In this document: positions 17,589 to 26,083 of the stretch, one piece after another
How positions within the stretch are numbered: the stretch's first letter is position 1
Layout of the letters: each line of letters begins with the position of its first letter
Origin: Erythrobacter sp.
GTDB lineage: Bacteria; Pseudomonadota; Alphaproteobacteria; Sphingomonadales; Sphingomonadaceae
NCBI GenBank assembly: GCA_009993605.1
Contig: JAACTB010000007.1
Location: 434,001-498,000 of the forward strand
Direction of reading: 5' to 3'
DNA length: 64,000 bases
The notes under the pieces: generated by a model
Databases searched by the model: none
What the model was told of the DNA's origin: nothing
Seen by the model: the letters and a program-made list of their open reading frames with translations, nothing else
Position numbers and translations under genes: made by a program

Positions 17589-18271
17589 CCAATCTTCTCG
17601 ACGCAAAGCCTGAACGGGAAAACCCGCTTCACTTCCGCGCCTTCTACGGCAGCGGAAGACAAAATCGGCGCCCATTCCTCGCGCCGATAGGATCGCGCGA
17701 TCGACAGGCGCCCGTCATGCCGCACGATAGGATGCCAGCGCATCAGCCGCGCCAGCAGGGGATAGCCGAGCCATGCGAATCGGCTGCGGCGCAGATCGTT
17801 GACGAACCAGCCCCTTCGCGCCTCCCGATCCATGAAGCGCAGAAACTGGACGAGCTGATCGCGGGTCATGTGATGGGCAACGAGGCTCGACACGACGCAA
17901 TCCCATCGCTCGCCCGCCAGATCGGCATAATCGCCGGTCCGATAGTCGATTGCCATGGCTGAGGGGGTCCGCTCGCGCGCCGCCGCCACACTGCGGGAAT
18001 TGAGATCGATACCGACCAGCTCCGCTTCGATCCCGCGCCGATCGGCCCATGATCGGATCGCGCGGAGCATATCTCCATCGCCGAAACCGACGTCGAGGAG
18101 GCGGAAGCTCTTGCGCCCACCCACCGCACGGCGGAGAAAATCGAGCGTCGGCCGCCGCGCCAGCGTGACGCTGTTCACCTGCGCCAGATCGTGGAGAACC
18201 TCGGTATAGGTCGCCGCGTCGAGCGCGGGGTCGTCCATCAATTCTTCCCGGCTCGCCCGCTGTTCAAGCAT
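17585..18271 (-). CDS. Class I SAM-dependent methyltransferase (PKS-associated)
   Basis: 228-residue methyltransferase with SAM-binding motif LLDVGFGDGDML at about residue 58, the acidic end of strand two in GIDLNSRSVAAA, and CVVSSLVAHHM as the motif IV region. The C-terminal part includes FVNDLRRS and LARLMRWHP, conserved in the group that accompanies type III PKS genes. Its ATG overlaps the PKS stop by 8 bp and its stop overlaps the oxidoreductase start by 4 bp, so all three are translationally coupled. Likely methylates the polyketide ring (inference). Confidence 0.85.
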   Translation of the reverse strand: MLEQRASREELMDDPALDAATYTEVLHDLAQVNSVTLARRPTLDFLRRAVGGRKSFRLLDVGFGDGDMLRAIRSWADRRGIEAELVGIDLNSRSVAAARERTPSAMAIDYRTGDYADLAGERWDCVVSSLVAHHMTRDQLVQFLRFMDREARRGWFVNDLRRSRFAWLGYPLLARLMRWHPIVRHDGRLSIARSYRREEWAPILSSAAVEGAEVKRVFPFRLCVEKIG

Positions 18272-19313
18272 CGGACCAGCCGAAGCGGAAGCCCTCCATG
18301 GCGAGGCCAGGGCCGAATGCCAGAGCGACGCCTTTGAGGGGCCTTTCCCGGATCAGGCGCGCAAGCACGAACATCAGCGTGGACGAGGACATGTTGCCGC
18401 AATTGCGCAAGACGGCGCGCGACGCGTCGAGTGCGGTGGGCGCGAGCGCAAACCCTTTCTCCACCGCATCCAAGATGCTGCGGCCCCCGGCATGGACCGC
18501 CCAGGCGTCGAATGCTTCCACCTCTGCCCCGCCCAGCACGCGCTTCCGAACGGCGGGATCGCCCAGCGCGGCAACGATACGCCCCGGAACCTCCCCCGAA
18601 AGCCTCATATTGAAGCCCGTGTCGCCGATATGCCAGGTGATCAGCTCTTCGCTATCGGGAAGCGCCGCGGAAATTCCCTCGCCGAGCGAAAGTCCTTCGC
18701 CCTCATTCCCAATCAGCGCCGCCGCCGCGCCGTCGCCGAATTGGGCGCCCATCAGCAGCGGTTCGATATCCATCTGTTCCTGATGATGGAGCGTCGATAG
18801 CTCCACCGTCACTACGAGTACGCGCGCATCCTCCTGCGAGCGCGCGATATGCCGCGCCGTGCGCAGCGCCGTGACAGCAGCATAGCAGCCCATGAAGCCG
18901 ATCAGCACCCGCTCGATATCGTCGGCAAGGCCCAGGCGACGCGCGATGATCTGGTCGATCCCCGGCGCCACGAAACCGGTGCAGCTGGCAACCACGAGAT
19001 GCGTGACCGCGCCGAGATCGCCCAGCCCTTCGATCGCTTTCAGCGCGAGTTTCGGAGCCTCTTCGGCGTAGATCGCCATGCGCTCTGCCGTGCCGGGCGG
19101 CTGCGCACCACCATACAGGCCCACACCTTCCTCCAATCTCGCATCTTCCTCGGTCAGGACAGACCAGCGATGTTCGATCCCAGAGCGATCGGCCATGCGC
19201 TCGTAGAGCCGCGCCTCGCGCGTGCCTTCCAGCCGTCGCATCGCCCACCGGCGGTAATCGGCTTCGAAATCGAGATCGGGGACCGCAGTGGCGATCCGGT
19301 TGATGACGGTCAT
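18264..19313 (-). CDS. Type III polyketide synthase
   Basis: 349-residue chalcone/stilbene synthase-fold enzyme that extends an acyl-CoA with malonyl-CoA without carrier proteins. The catalytic triad is visible: Cys111 in VVASCTGFVAPG, His in AVHAGGRSI and Asn in RNCGNMSSSTLM. GFMGCYAA is also characteristic. The order with the methyltransferase and flavoprotein downstream suggests an alkylresorcinol- or alkylpyrone-derived quinone. It starts the three-gene unit; about 80 bp separate it from the DMT transporter, which may belong to the same transcript. Confidence 0.93.
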   Translation of the reverse strand: MTVINRIATAVPDLDFEADYRRWAMRRLEGTREARLYERMADRSGIEHRWSVLTEEDARLEEGVGLYGGAQPPGTAERMAIYAEEAPKLALKAIEGLGDLGAVTHLVVASCTGFVAPGIDQIIARRLGLADDIERVLIGFMGCYAAVTALRTARHIARSQEDARVLVVTVELSTLHHQEQMDIEPLLMGAQFGDGAAAALIGNEGEGLSLGEGISAALPDSEELITWHIGDTGFNMRLSGEVPGRIVAALGDPAVRKRVLGGAEVEAFDAWAVHAGGRSILDAVEKGFALAPTALDASRAVLRNCGNMSSSTLMFVLARLIRERPLKGVALAFGPGLAMEGFRFGWSDA

Positions 19314-19392
19314 TCAGGTCCCGATGGAAAAGGCGTTCGTCCTGTCAACGCGATGCCGCGATTTGTGTGCCCGGGCAAGCGCGCTCGCCCCG

Positions 19393-20280
19393 TCAGAGGC
19401 GCGAGCGGACGAGCAGGCGACGCGTGAAGGTGGTGCTCGGCCGGACGACCAGGATCGCCACGCCGGTGACCGCAACACCTCCGCCGATCAGCAGCGGCCA
19501 TCCCACGCTGTCACCCGTCAACCATGCCCCCAGCGCGACGGTCATCAAGGGGTGTAGCAGCGTGAACGGGACCACCAGATTGGCGTCGTGAGTCTTGAGC
19601 GCGTTGAAATAGATCGTGTGCGCGTAGACCGACACGATCAGCCCGGCAAAGATCAGGCAGCCGATCACGGCCAGCGGATTGGCCACGATCGGCGCGACGA
19701 AACCGGACTCGGTGACGAGGGCCAGCGGCATCAGCACGGTGAAGGAGGCGAGCGCCGACCAGGCCTGCAATTGCCTCCCGCCTGCCTCGATTCGTTTGAC
19801 GTAGATCGAGCCGAGCGCGCCGACGAGGCAGGAGACGAGGATCCAGGCGACGCCACCCGAACTTTCCCAGCCAGAGGGAGAGGCGATGGCGATCACCACG
19901 CCCGTCACGGCAAGCGCGATACCGATACCGCGCCGCCAGCGGACCTTTTCGCCGAGCAGGACTATGGCCAGCAGAACGGTCATCGGTGCGCCCGACAGTC
20001 CGACGATCCCCGCTGCGGAGGGACTGGCGGTTTGCAGGCCGAGGGCGAACAGCGCGAAGCTGCCTCCACCGATCGCCAGCCCCACCAAGGCCGTGCGCAG
20101 CCAGTCCTCGGGAAGCGGCCTCAACAGAGGCGCGAGGACCACGATCGTGACCAGCGCACGCAGCCCGGCATAGAACAGCGGCGGAACCCCCAGATCCTCG
20201 ACGGCCAGCTTGCTGACGATGACGTTCAGCGCCCAGGCCAGATTGGCAAGGATGAGGAGCAGGACTGTCCGTGAGGGCAT
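19393..20280 (-). CDS. EamA/DMT-family transporter
   Basis: 295-residue inner-membrane protein with about ten hydrophobic helices arranged as two EamA repeats; the first starts at LLLILANLAWALNVIVSK, the second at GVAWILVSCLVGALGSIYVKR. The end of each repeat carries the usual small-residue-rich helix (GIALAVTGVVIAI; GGGVAVTGVAILV). DMT exporters move amino acids, purines, drugs or siderophores; the substrate cannot be read from the sequence. It lies between nadE (3 bp after its stop) and the PKS genes (79 bp), so it could serve export of the PKS product (weak inference). Confidence 0.9.
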   Translation of the reverse strand: MPSRTVLLLILANLAWALNVIVSKLAVEDLGVPPLFYAGLRALVTIVVLAPLLRPLPEDWLRTALVGLAIGGGSFALFALGLQTASPSAAGIVGLSGAPMTVLLAIVLLGEKVRWRRGIGIALAVTGVVIAIASPSGWESSGGVAWILVSCLVGALGSIYVKRIEAGGRQLQAWSALASFTVLMPLALVTESGFVAPIVANPLAVIGCLIFAGLIVSVYAHTIYFNALKTHDANLVVPFTLLHPLMTVALGAWLTGDSVGWPLLIGGGVAVTGVAILVVRPSTTFTRRLLVRSRL

Positions 20281-20283
20281 GGT

Positions 20284-22356
20284 TCAGTCGCTGGTGGCTT
20301 GCGGCAGTCCGTTCCGCAATTCCGCGAGCCAGACATCGGCCACCGCGTCGCTCGGCGCGCGCCAGTCTCCGCGCGGGCTCAAGGCACCGCCGGAACTGAC
20401 CTTGGGCCCGTTGGGCAAAGCGCTGCGCTTGAACTGGCTGAAGGCGAAGAAGCGCTGGACGAATTTCTCCAGCCAGCCCGCGATCGTGTCGAGATCGTAT
20501 TCGTTCTTGCGCGCTTTGGGGAAGCCGGCGGGCCAGACGCCCGTCTTCGCATCGCGCCAGGCGTGCCAAGCGAGGAAGGCGACATGGCTGGGCTTCTGCC
20601 CCCAGCGCAGGATGTGGTGGAGGAAGAAGTCGTTCAGCTCATACGGGCCGATCTTCGCTTCTGTGCTCTGGATCGCGCCGTCCTCGCCCGCCGGGACGAG
20701 TTCGGGCGAAATCTCGGTATCGAGGATCGACAGGAGGACCGCATCGGTCTCCTCGTCGAACTGGTCCGTCGCGGTCGTCCAGCGGATCAGATACTGGATC
20801 AGCGTCTTGGGGACGCCCGCATTGACGTTGTAATGGCTCATCTGGTCGCCGACCCCATAGGTGCACCAGCCTAGGGCGAGCTCGGACAGATCGCCGGTCC
20901 CGACCACCCAGCCGCCATGCTGCCCTGACAGGCGAAACAGATAATCCGTCCTGAGGCCCGCCTGGACGTTCTCGAACGTCGTGTCGTAGATCGGCTCGCC
21001 ATCGGCGAAGGCGTGGCCGATATTCTCCAGCATCAGCCGCGCGGTGGGCTTGATGTCGATCTCCTCGGCGGTGATGCCGATCGCCTTCATCAGTTTCCAG
21101 GCGTTCGAGCGCGTGCCATCCGACGTGCCGAAACCGGGCATCGTGTATCCACGGATCGTGCTGCGTGGTAGGCCGAGCGTGTCGAAGGCCCGCGCCGCCA
21201 CCAGCAGGGCATGAGTGCTGTCGAGCCCACCCGAGATACCGATGACGAGCGATTTGGGATTGGTCGCTTCGATCCGGCGGACCAGCGCCGAAACCTGGAT
21301 ATTGAACGCCTCGTAACAATCCTCGTCGAGCTTGCCCTGCCGGTTGGGGACGAAGGGGAAGCGGCGGATCGGCCGTTCGAGGCCGATGTCGCCGCCGTCT
21401 GGTTCGTGGTCGAAGGCGATGGCGCGATACCAGTCTTCAGGCCGACCGGCGGCTTCGGCGGCGTCGTTGAACGTCTGCATCCGCATCCGCTCGTTGAGGA
21501 TGCGCTGGCAATCGATGTCGGCCACACACAGTTCGGGCTTGCGGTCGAAGCGCACGCTTTCGACCATCAACTCGCCTAATTCGTAGATCATCCCCTGCCC
21601 ATCCCAGGCGAGGTCGGTGGTGCTCTCGCCATGGCCACTGGCCGAATAAGCATAGGCGCAGACCGAGCGCGCGGAACTGGCGCGGCTGAGGAGATGCCGT
21701 TCGTCCGATTTGCCGATGACGATGTTCGAGGCCGAGAGGTTGAGGATGAGCGTCGCACCCGCCAGCGCCGCCATGGTGCCGGGTTGGGTCGGGGACCAGA
21801 AATCCTCGCAAATCTCCAGTCCGAACACGAAACCGGGGATCGCGGAATGCTTGAACAGAATGTCCGTCCCGAAGGGCACCTCGCTGCCCCCCGCCTCGAT
21901 CGTCAGGCCGACGCAATCGCGGCCATGGGCGAACCAGCGTTTCTCGTAATATTCGCGGTAATTGGGGAGAAAACTCTTGGGCACGACGCCGAGAACCGCG
22001 CCCCTGCAGATCGCCAGCGCGCAATTGTAGATGCGTCCATTGCGGCGCAGCGGTGCGCCGATGACGAGCACTGTCGGGATGGATTTGCTGACTTCGACGA
22101 TGTGCGCGATTTCGGCATCCACCGCCTCGAGGATGGCGGCCTGGAGATGCAGATCGTCCATCGCATAGGAGGACAGGGACAACTCGGGATAGAGCAGGAC
22201 GTCCACGGTGCGTGCAGCGGCCCGCTCCGCCTCCTCGATGATGCCACGCGCGTTGAAGGCGATATCGGCGGTGCGCACCTGGGGCGTGCTGGTCGCGACC
22301 CGCACGAAGCCGTGCGTGTGCAGATCGAAGAAGGGATGCGGGGTCTTGTCGGCCAT
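20284..22356 (-). CDS. nadE: Glutamine-dependent NAD+ synthetase
   Basis: Final step of NAD synthesis: amidates nicotinic acid adenine dinucleotide with ATP, using ammonia from glutamine. It is 690 residues with an N-terminal nitrilase-like glutaminase (catalytic Glu in LLYPELSLSSYAMDD, Lys in GVVPKSFLPNY, Cys in GLEICEDFWSP) and a C-terminal synthetase with the P-loop GISGGLDSTHALL at about residue 355. Length and domain order fit the long, mycobacterial-type NadE. ATG 22356 is preferred over ATG 22368 because GGAG lies 12 nt before the former but directly abuts the latter. Confidence 0.94.
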   Translation of the reverse strand: MADKTPHPFFDLHTHGFVRVATSTPQVRTADIAFNARGIIEEAERAAARTVDVLLYPELSLSSYAMDDLHLQAAILEAVDAEIAHIVEVSKSIPTVLVIGAPLRRNGRIYNCALAICRGAVLGVVPKSFLPNYREYYEKRWFAHGRDCVGLTIEAGGSEVPFGTDILFKHSAIPGFVFGLEICEDFWSPTQPGTMAALAGATLILNLSASNIVIGKSDERHLLSRASSARSVCAYAYSASGHGESTTDLAWDGQGMIYELGELMVESVRFDRKPELCVADIDCQRILNERMRMQTFNDAAEAAGRPEDWYRAIAFDHEPDGGDIGLERPIRRFPFVPNRQGKLDEDCYEAFNIQVSALVRRIEATNPKSLVIGISGGLDSTHALLVAARAFDTLGLPRSTIRGYTMPGFGTSDGTRSNAWKLMKAIGITAEEIDIKPTARLMLENIGHAFADGEPIYDTTFENVQAGLRTDYLFRLSGQHGGWVVGTGDLSELALGWCTYGVGDQMSHYNVNAGVPKTLIQYLIRWTTATDQFDEETDAVLLSILDTEISPELVPAGEDGAIQSTEAKIGPYELNDFFLHHILRWGQKPSHVAFLAWHAWRDAKTGVWPAGFPKARKNEYDLDTIAGWLEKFVQRFFAFSQFKRSALPNGPKVSSGGALSPRGDWRAPSDAVADVWLAELRNGLPQATSD

Positions 22357-22476
22357 TATCGTCGCCATCTCCGTTCGGTTGGCCCCGGCCCCGCTTTGAA
22401 GCGCGGCCCGGTCCCCGGATCGGATTAGGACAATCCGGCCCGCGTCAGTTCAGGCCGGTAACGCTTTCAAGGCCGG

Positions 22477-23490
22477 TTAGGCAACCGCTTCGGCAAGCGC
22501 ATTCATTTCGGTGCGGAACCCGCCCAGCGTCGGTCCGGCGCTGTGGCGCGCCCCGGCCTGCGAGGCGAAGGCCGTCAACAGGTTCGATCCCAGCCCACCG
22601 CCCTGCGACGGGCCGCCGTCTATGCCGACCCCGTCATCGTCGATCGTCAGGCGCCACCCTTCTTGACGTGCTTGGAAGAACACGCCGATCTTGCCGGTCC
22701 GTTCATCGGGGAATGCGTATTTCAAGCAGTTCGAAATCGCCTCGTTGACGTAGAGCCCGATCGCGACAGCGCTTTCGCGCGGCATCTCGACCGGATCGAT
22801 CTCGCGATACAGCGTCACGAAATCGGGTACGGCAGCCCGCTCGATCCGGTCCAGGAGCTGATTGAGATACGGCTTCATGTCGACATTGACGCCATCGGAC
22901 TGGTCGATAGCGAGGCTGGAATAGGCATCCGCAAAGGTGCGCACGCGCCCCGCCGCATCGTCCAGCATCGGGTGGAGCGAGGTATCGCTGACGCGGCGCT
23001 TCTGGATTTCGAGCAGGCTGGCAACGAGCGCGAAATTGTTCTTCGTGCGGTGTTCCAGTTCGGCGAGCTGTGTCAGCCTGCGGTCCGCGGAAAGGCGGAT
23101 TTCCTCCATCGTGCTGTGCGCCGCACGCCGGAAGGCTTCGGCAAAAATCAGCACGATGAGGGCGGAAACCGCGTTGATGACGACGCGCGCAGGATCGGTC
23201 GGGTCGGCGAACGCAAAGGATTGCGGCGTGGGCAGGACGAAATACCAGGCCCAGGCGAACGTCAGCGAAAACGCGACGACACCCGCGCGCCAGTGCCCGT
23301 AGAGGGTGGCGAGCAGAATGGTCGGGTAAATCAAGGCGAAGGGCCCCGAAATCGGAGCCCAGAGATCAAAGCCGGCACGTATGCCGATCATAGCGGCCGC
23401 GCAGACCACGCCGAAAACAAGCTGCGCCGCGACCTGTCCGGGCCGCGTTATGAACTGCTTGCTTACGTCAAATTGCGCCAGTCGCTGCAT
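22477..23490 (-). CDS. DUF4118/HisKA_2-type sensor histidine kinase
   Basis: 337-residue membrane kinase. Residues about 20-110 hold several hydrophobic helices resembling the DUF4118 (KdpD-like) transmembrane module. Next is a HisKA_2/HWE-type phosphoacceptor LEHRTKNNFALVASLLEIQKR (His about residue 160), then an ATPase domain with NEAISNCLKYAFP and TIDDDGVGIDGG. The C-terminus keeps GGLGSNLLTAFASQAG. The start at ATG 23490 (MQRLAQF) is chosen; an extension to 23580 adds a low-complexity, non-membrane leader. No response regulator is adjacent. In Sphingomonadales such kinases commonly feed the PhyR-EcfG stress pathway (inference only). Confidence 0.85.
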   Translation of the reverse strand: MQRLAQFDVSKQFITRPGQVAAQLVFGVVCAAAMIGIRAGFDLWAPISGPFALIYPTILLATLYGHWRAGVVAFSLTFAWAWYFVLPTPQSFAFADPTDPARVVINAVSALIVLIFAEAFRRAAHSTMEEIRLSADRRLTQLAELEHRTKNNFALVASLLEIQKRRVSDTSLHPMLDDAAGRVRTFADAYSSLAIDQSDGVNVDMKPYLNQLLDRIERAAVPDFVTLYREIDPVEMPRESAVAIGLYVNEAISNCLKYAFPDERTGKIGVFFQARQEGWRLTIDDDGVGIDGGPSQGGGLGSNLLTAFASQAGARHSAGPTLGGFRTEMNALAEAVA

Positions 23491-23636
23491 GTGCCCGCCC
23501 CGGACCGAAATCAATCCCGCAGGCTGCCATGACCCAGCGGCCATCGCACGAGAGGTCGCACGATCTTGCCGTATTACCAAGCAAGCGCAAATAAATCCAA
23601 TACTTTCGCGGTTAACTTATGATAGGATAAAACAAT

Positions 23637-24647
23637 TCAGGCCCGCGACACTTTCAGCAATTCGCTGGCACTGGGACTTTCCTTGACCAATTCGGCCAGC
23701 CCGCGTTCTTCACGCGAAAGCCATTTCGTCGCTCGCGGAAGCTTCAAGCTAGCGCGCCATTCCTCCTGGCGATCGACCAGATCGATGACCGCTGGATGGA
23801 TATAACTCTTGCGCGTAACGGCAGGCGTGTTGCCGAGCTTGCTCGCAACGCAGTCGAGCAGCTCCTTGATCGGGACGCGCCCTTCCCCATTCAGAAGGCA
23901 TTCGTACCCCATCACGCTCGCGTGCCAGGTGCGGAAATTCTTGGCCGTGAAGCGCTCGCCCATCGTCTCGGACAGATACTCGTTGACGTCGCTCGATCCG
24001 ACAGCCTGCACGTCCCCATCCTCGTCGACATATTTGAAGATGTGCTGCCCAGGCAGATCCTGCATATTGCGCACCATGCGCGACAGGCTGCTGTCCGACA
24101 GGACGACCTCCTGCTGCTTGCCCGCCTTGCCCTTGTAGCGCAGGCGCAGGGTATTGCCGGTCAGTTCGGCATGGCGACGGCGCAGCGTGGTGGCGCCGAA
24201 ACTCTGATTGCTCTGCGCATACCCCTCGTTCCCGACCCGGATCGCCCCCAGGTCCAGCAGGCGCACCACGCTCGCCACGGACCGATCGCGCGTGATCTTT
24301 TGACCGCGCAGATCCTGTTCGACCCGCTTGCGCACCAGCGGCAGAAGCGCGCCGAAGGCGAGGCAATTGTCGAACTTCTCGCTTTCCCTGCGGGCGCGGA
24401 ACTCGGGATGATAGCGATATTGCTTGCGCCCCTTCGCGTCGATTCCGGTCGCCAGGATATGGCCGTTGGGCGCCGGGCAGAACCACGCATCGTCATAGGC
24501 GGGCGGAAGGGCGATCGCATTGAGGCGCTTGCGCTCCGCCGCGTCGCGGATCAGCGCGCCGTCGGGATCGTAATAGGCCCAGCCCTTGCCAGCGCCCTTG
24601 CGGGAGATGCCGGGAAGATCATCGTCGACATAGATAAGCTTGGTCAT
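23637..24647 (-). CDS. DNA topoisomerase IB
   Basis: 336-residue poxvirus-like type IB topoisomerase that relaxes supercoils through a 3'-phosphotyrosine. The N-terminal domain is followed by the catalytic domain: an Arg in AIRVGNEGYAQSNQSFG, the Lys loop RLRYKGKAGKQQ, the FRTWHAS motif (Arg and His) and the nucleophilic Tyr in AVTRKSYIHPAV at about residue 285. All five catalytic positions appear intact. It stands alone on the minus strand, with a candidate EcfG-type promoter just upstream. Confidence 0.94.
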   Translation of the reverse strand: MTKLIYVDDDLPGISRKGAGKGWAYYDPDGALIRDAAERKRLNAIALPPAYDDAWFCPAPNGHILATGIDAKGRKQYRYHPEFRARRESEKFDNCLAFGALLPLVRKRVEQDLRGQKITRDRSVASVVRLLDLGAIRVGNEGYAQSNQSFGATTLRRRHAELTGNTLRLRYKGKAGKQQEVVLSDSSLSRMVRNMQDLPGQHIFKYVDEDGDVQAVGSSDVNEYLSETMGERFTAKNFRTWHASVMGYECLLNGEGRVPIKELLDCVASKLGNTPAVTRKSYIHPAVIDLVDRQEEWRASLKLPRATKWLSREERGLAELVKESPSASELLKVSRA

Positions 24648-24675
24648 GGTGCGGGCCCGATGGTTTCATCTGCTG

Positions 24676-24700
24676 GACGCTTCGCCGCAAGCTCGGTTCC
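24676..24700 (-). promoter_or_regulatory. Candidate EcfG (general stress) promoter for topoisomerase IB
   Basis: On the minus strand GGAAC (24700-24696), a 16-nt spacer and CGTC (24679-24676) resemble the alphaproteobacterial EcfG consensus GGAAC-N16/17-CGTT with one mismatch. The -10 lies 29 nt from the start codon, a sensible distance. Such short motifs occur by chance, so this is only a candidate. Confidence 0.35.
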
Positions 24701-24760
24701 ACTTGCACCCGCACCCCGCCCTTCCCAACTTGTGAGCACATTCTTCTCAGGAGATCAATC

Positions 24761-25612
24761 TTGGCCGACCCGACCTACTCGCCGCCGAAAGTGTGGACCA
24801 ACGACACCGAGAACGGCGGGAAATTCGCCAGCATCAACCGGCCAACCGCCGGAGCGCGCGAGGATAAAGACCTTCCGGTCGGGGACCATGCCTTTCAGCT
24901 GTATTCGCTCGCGACCCCCAATGGCGTGAAGGCATCGGTGATGCTGGAAGAGCTGCTGGAGGCGGGCCATGACGGCGCCGAATACGACGCTTGGACGATC
25001 GACATCTCCAGCGGCGACCAGTTCGGGTCTGGCTTCGTCGGCGTCAATCCAAATAGCAAGATCCCGGCCCTGCTCGACCGCAGCGGGTCGGAACCGGTGC
25101 GCATCTTCGAAAGCGGCGCCATCCTCATGCATCTGGCCGAAAAGTTCGGCGCCTTCCTGCCCACCGACCGCAGCCGCGCCGAGGTGCTTAGCTGGCTGTT
25201 CTGGCAGATCGGCAGCGCGCCTTTCATCGGCGGCGGTTTCGGCCATTTCTACGCTTATGCGCCCGAAAAATACGAATACCCGATCAATCGCTACGCCATG
25301 GAGACCAAGCGCCTGTTCGACGTCGCCGACCGGCGCCTCGCCGAGAGCGAATTCCTCGGCGGGGCGGACTATACCATCGCGGATATCGCCGCCTTCCCCT
25401 GGATGGCCCCATTCGTCGAGGGCACGATCTACAACGAGGCGAAGACTTTTCTTTCGATCGACGAATACGAGAACGTCGCCCGCTGGGTGAGGACTATCGC
25501 GGAGCGACCGGCGGTGCGTCGCGGTCGCATCGTGACGAAAGTCTGGGGCGATGAGGACACGCAATTGCGGGAACGCCATTCGTCGCAGGATTTCGACGGC
25601 AAGGCGATCTGA
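24761..25612 (+). CDS. yghU: YghU-like glutathione S-transferase / disulfide-bond oxidoreductase
   Basis: 283-residue GST of the Nu/YghU type, using glutathione to reduce organic peroxides or disulfides. The thioredoxin-like domain includes FQLYSLATPNGVKASVMLEE, the cis-Pro loop NPNSKIPALLDRSG and the glutathione gamma-Glu site FESGAILMHLAEKFG; the helical domain ends with ADYTIADIAAFPW. The TTG start at 24761 is supported by AGGAGA seven bases upstream, and the translated N-terminus ADPTYSPPKVWTND matches the family. It stands alone, followed by tRNA-Gln. Confidence 0.92.
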   Translation: MADPTYSPPKVWTNDTENGGKFASINRPTAGAREDKDLPVGDHAFQLYSLATPNGVKASVMLEELLEAGHDGAEYDAWTIDISSGDQFGSGFVGVNPNSKIPALLDRSGSEPVRIFESGAILMHLAEKFGAFLPTDRSRAEVLSWLFWQIGSAPFIGGGFGHFYAYAPEKYEYPINRYAMETKRLFDVADRRLAESEFLGGADYTIADIAAFPWMAPFVEGTIYNEAKTFLSIDEYENVARWVRTIAERPAVRRGRIVTKVWGDEDTQLRERHSSQDFDGKAI

Positions 25613-25657
25613 CACCCTTCACATCCGCGCGCGACCCGCTATAGGAGCGCGCATTGC

Positions 25658-25732
25658 TGGGGTGTAGCCAAGTGGTAAGGCACCGGTTTTTGGTACCGGC
25701 ATTCGCAGGTTCGATCCCTGCCACCCCAGCCA
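25658..25732 (+). tRNA. tRNA-Gln (anticodon TTG)
   Basis: 75 bases including encoded CCA. Acceptor TGGGGTG pairs with CACCCCA; the D arm contains AGCCAAGTGGTAAGGC; the anticodon stem CCGGT/ACCGG encloses TTTTGGT with anticodon TTG at 25690-25692; the T arm is GCAGGTTCGATCCCTGC. The discriminator is G, followed by CCA. It reads CAA (and with wobble CAG) codons. No integrase or att duplication was seen beside it. Confidence 0.97.
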
Positions 25733-25761
25733 GCAGCCCTGAAAACAGTCGGAAAGCCCGG

Positions 25762-25789
25762 AAATCCGTACGCTTCGAAGTGCGGATTT
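25762..25789 (+). terminator. Probable tRNA-Gln terminator hairpin
   Basis: A 10-bp stem (AAATCCG.. with ..CGGATTT, one G-U pair) with an 8-nt loop, ending in TTT, about 30 bases past the tRNA. The T-run is short, so termination efficiency is uncertain. Confidence 0.5.
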
Positions 25790-26083
25790 AAAGTTGTTCC
25801 TAGCAACTGTCCCAGGGCTGGGATGACAGCAGGCCGAAAAGGCCTCCCCGCATGCCCCGATCCTCCAATCAGAATCTCCAGCGTCGCTATGCCGTGAATT
25901 GGTGACGGCGCTGGTGCCCCCGCCATCGGGACTGACGATCTGCGCAAGACCAGGCTTTGACATCGCGGATGCGCAGAACTGAATTTGTTTGACTATAAAG
26001 ATAAATTGTCGAAGATAGCTCTCGTCGCAAGCGGAAAAGGTTGCCGCAGCCTGTCCGCGCTGAATTCAGCAGGAGAGAGATCG
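25790..26083 (+). other. Gap between tRNA-Gln and esterase
   Basis: No gene was supported here. Short hairpins (CCCAGGGCTGGG, AGGCCGAAAAGGCCT) occur in the first half. The last 110 bases are clearly more AT-rich (for example TTGTTTGACTATAAAGATAA near 25985-26010) and probably contain the esterase promoter. An antisense reading frame through the tRNA is a well-known spurious ORF type. Confidence 0.6.

Noticed and set aside
25494..25963. Minus-strand frames across the tRNA-Gln
   Set aside because: Antisense of a tRNA is a known source of spurious proteins; no SD or domain.
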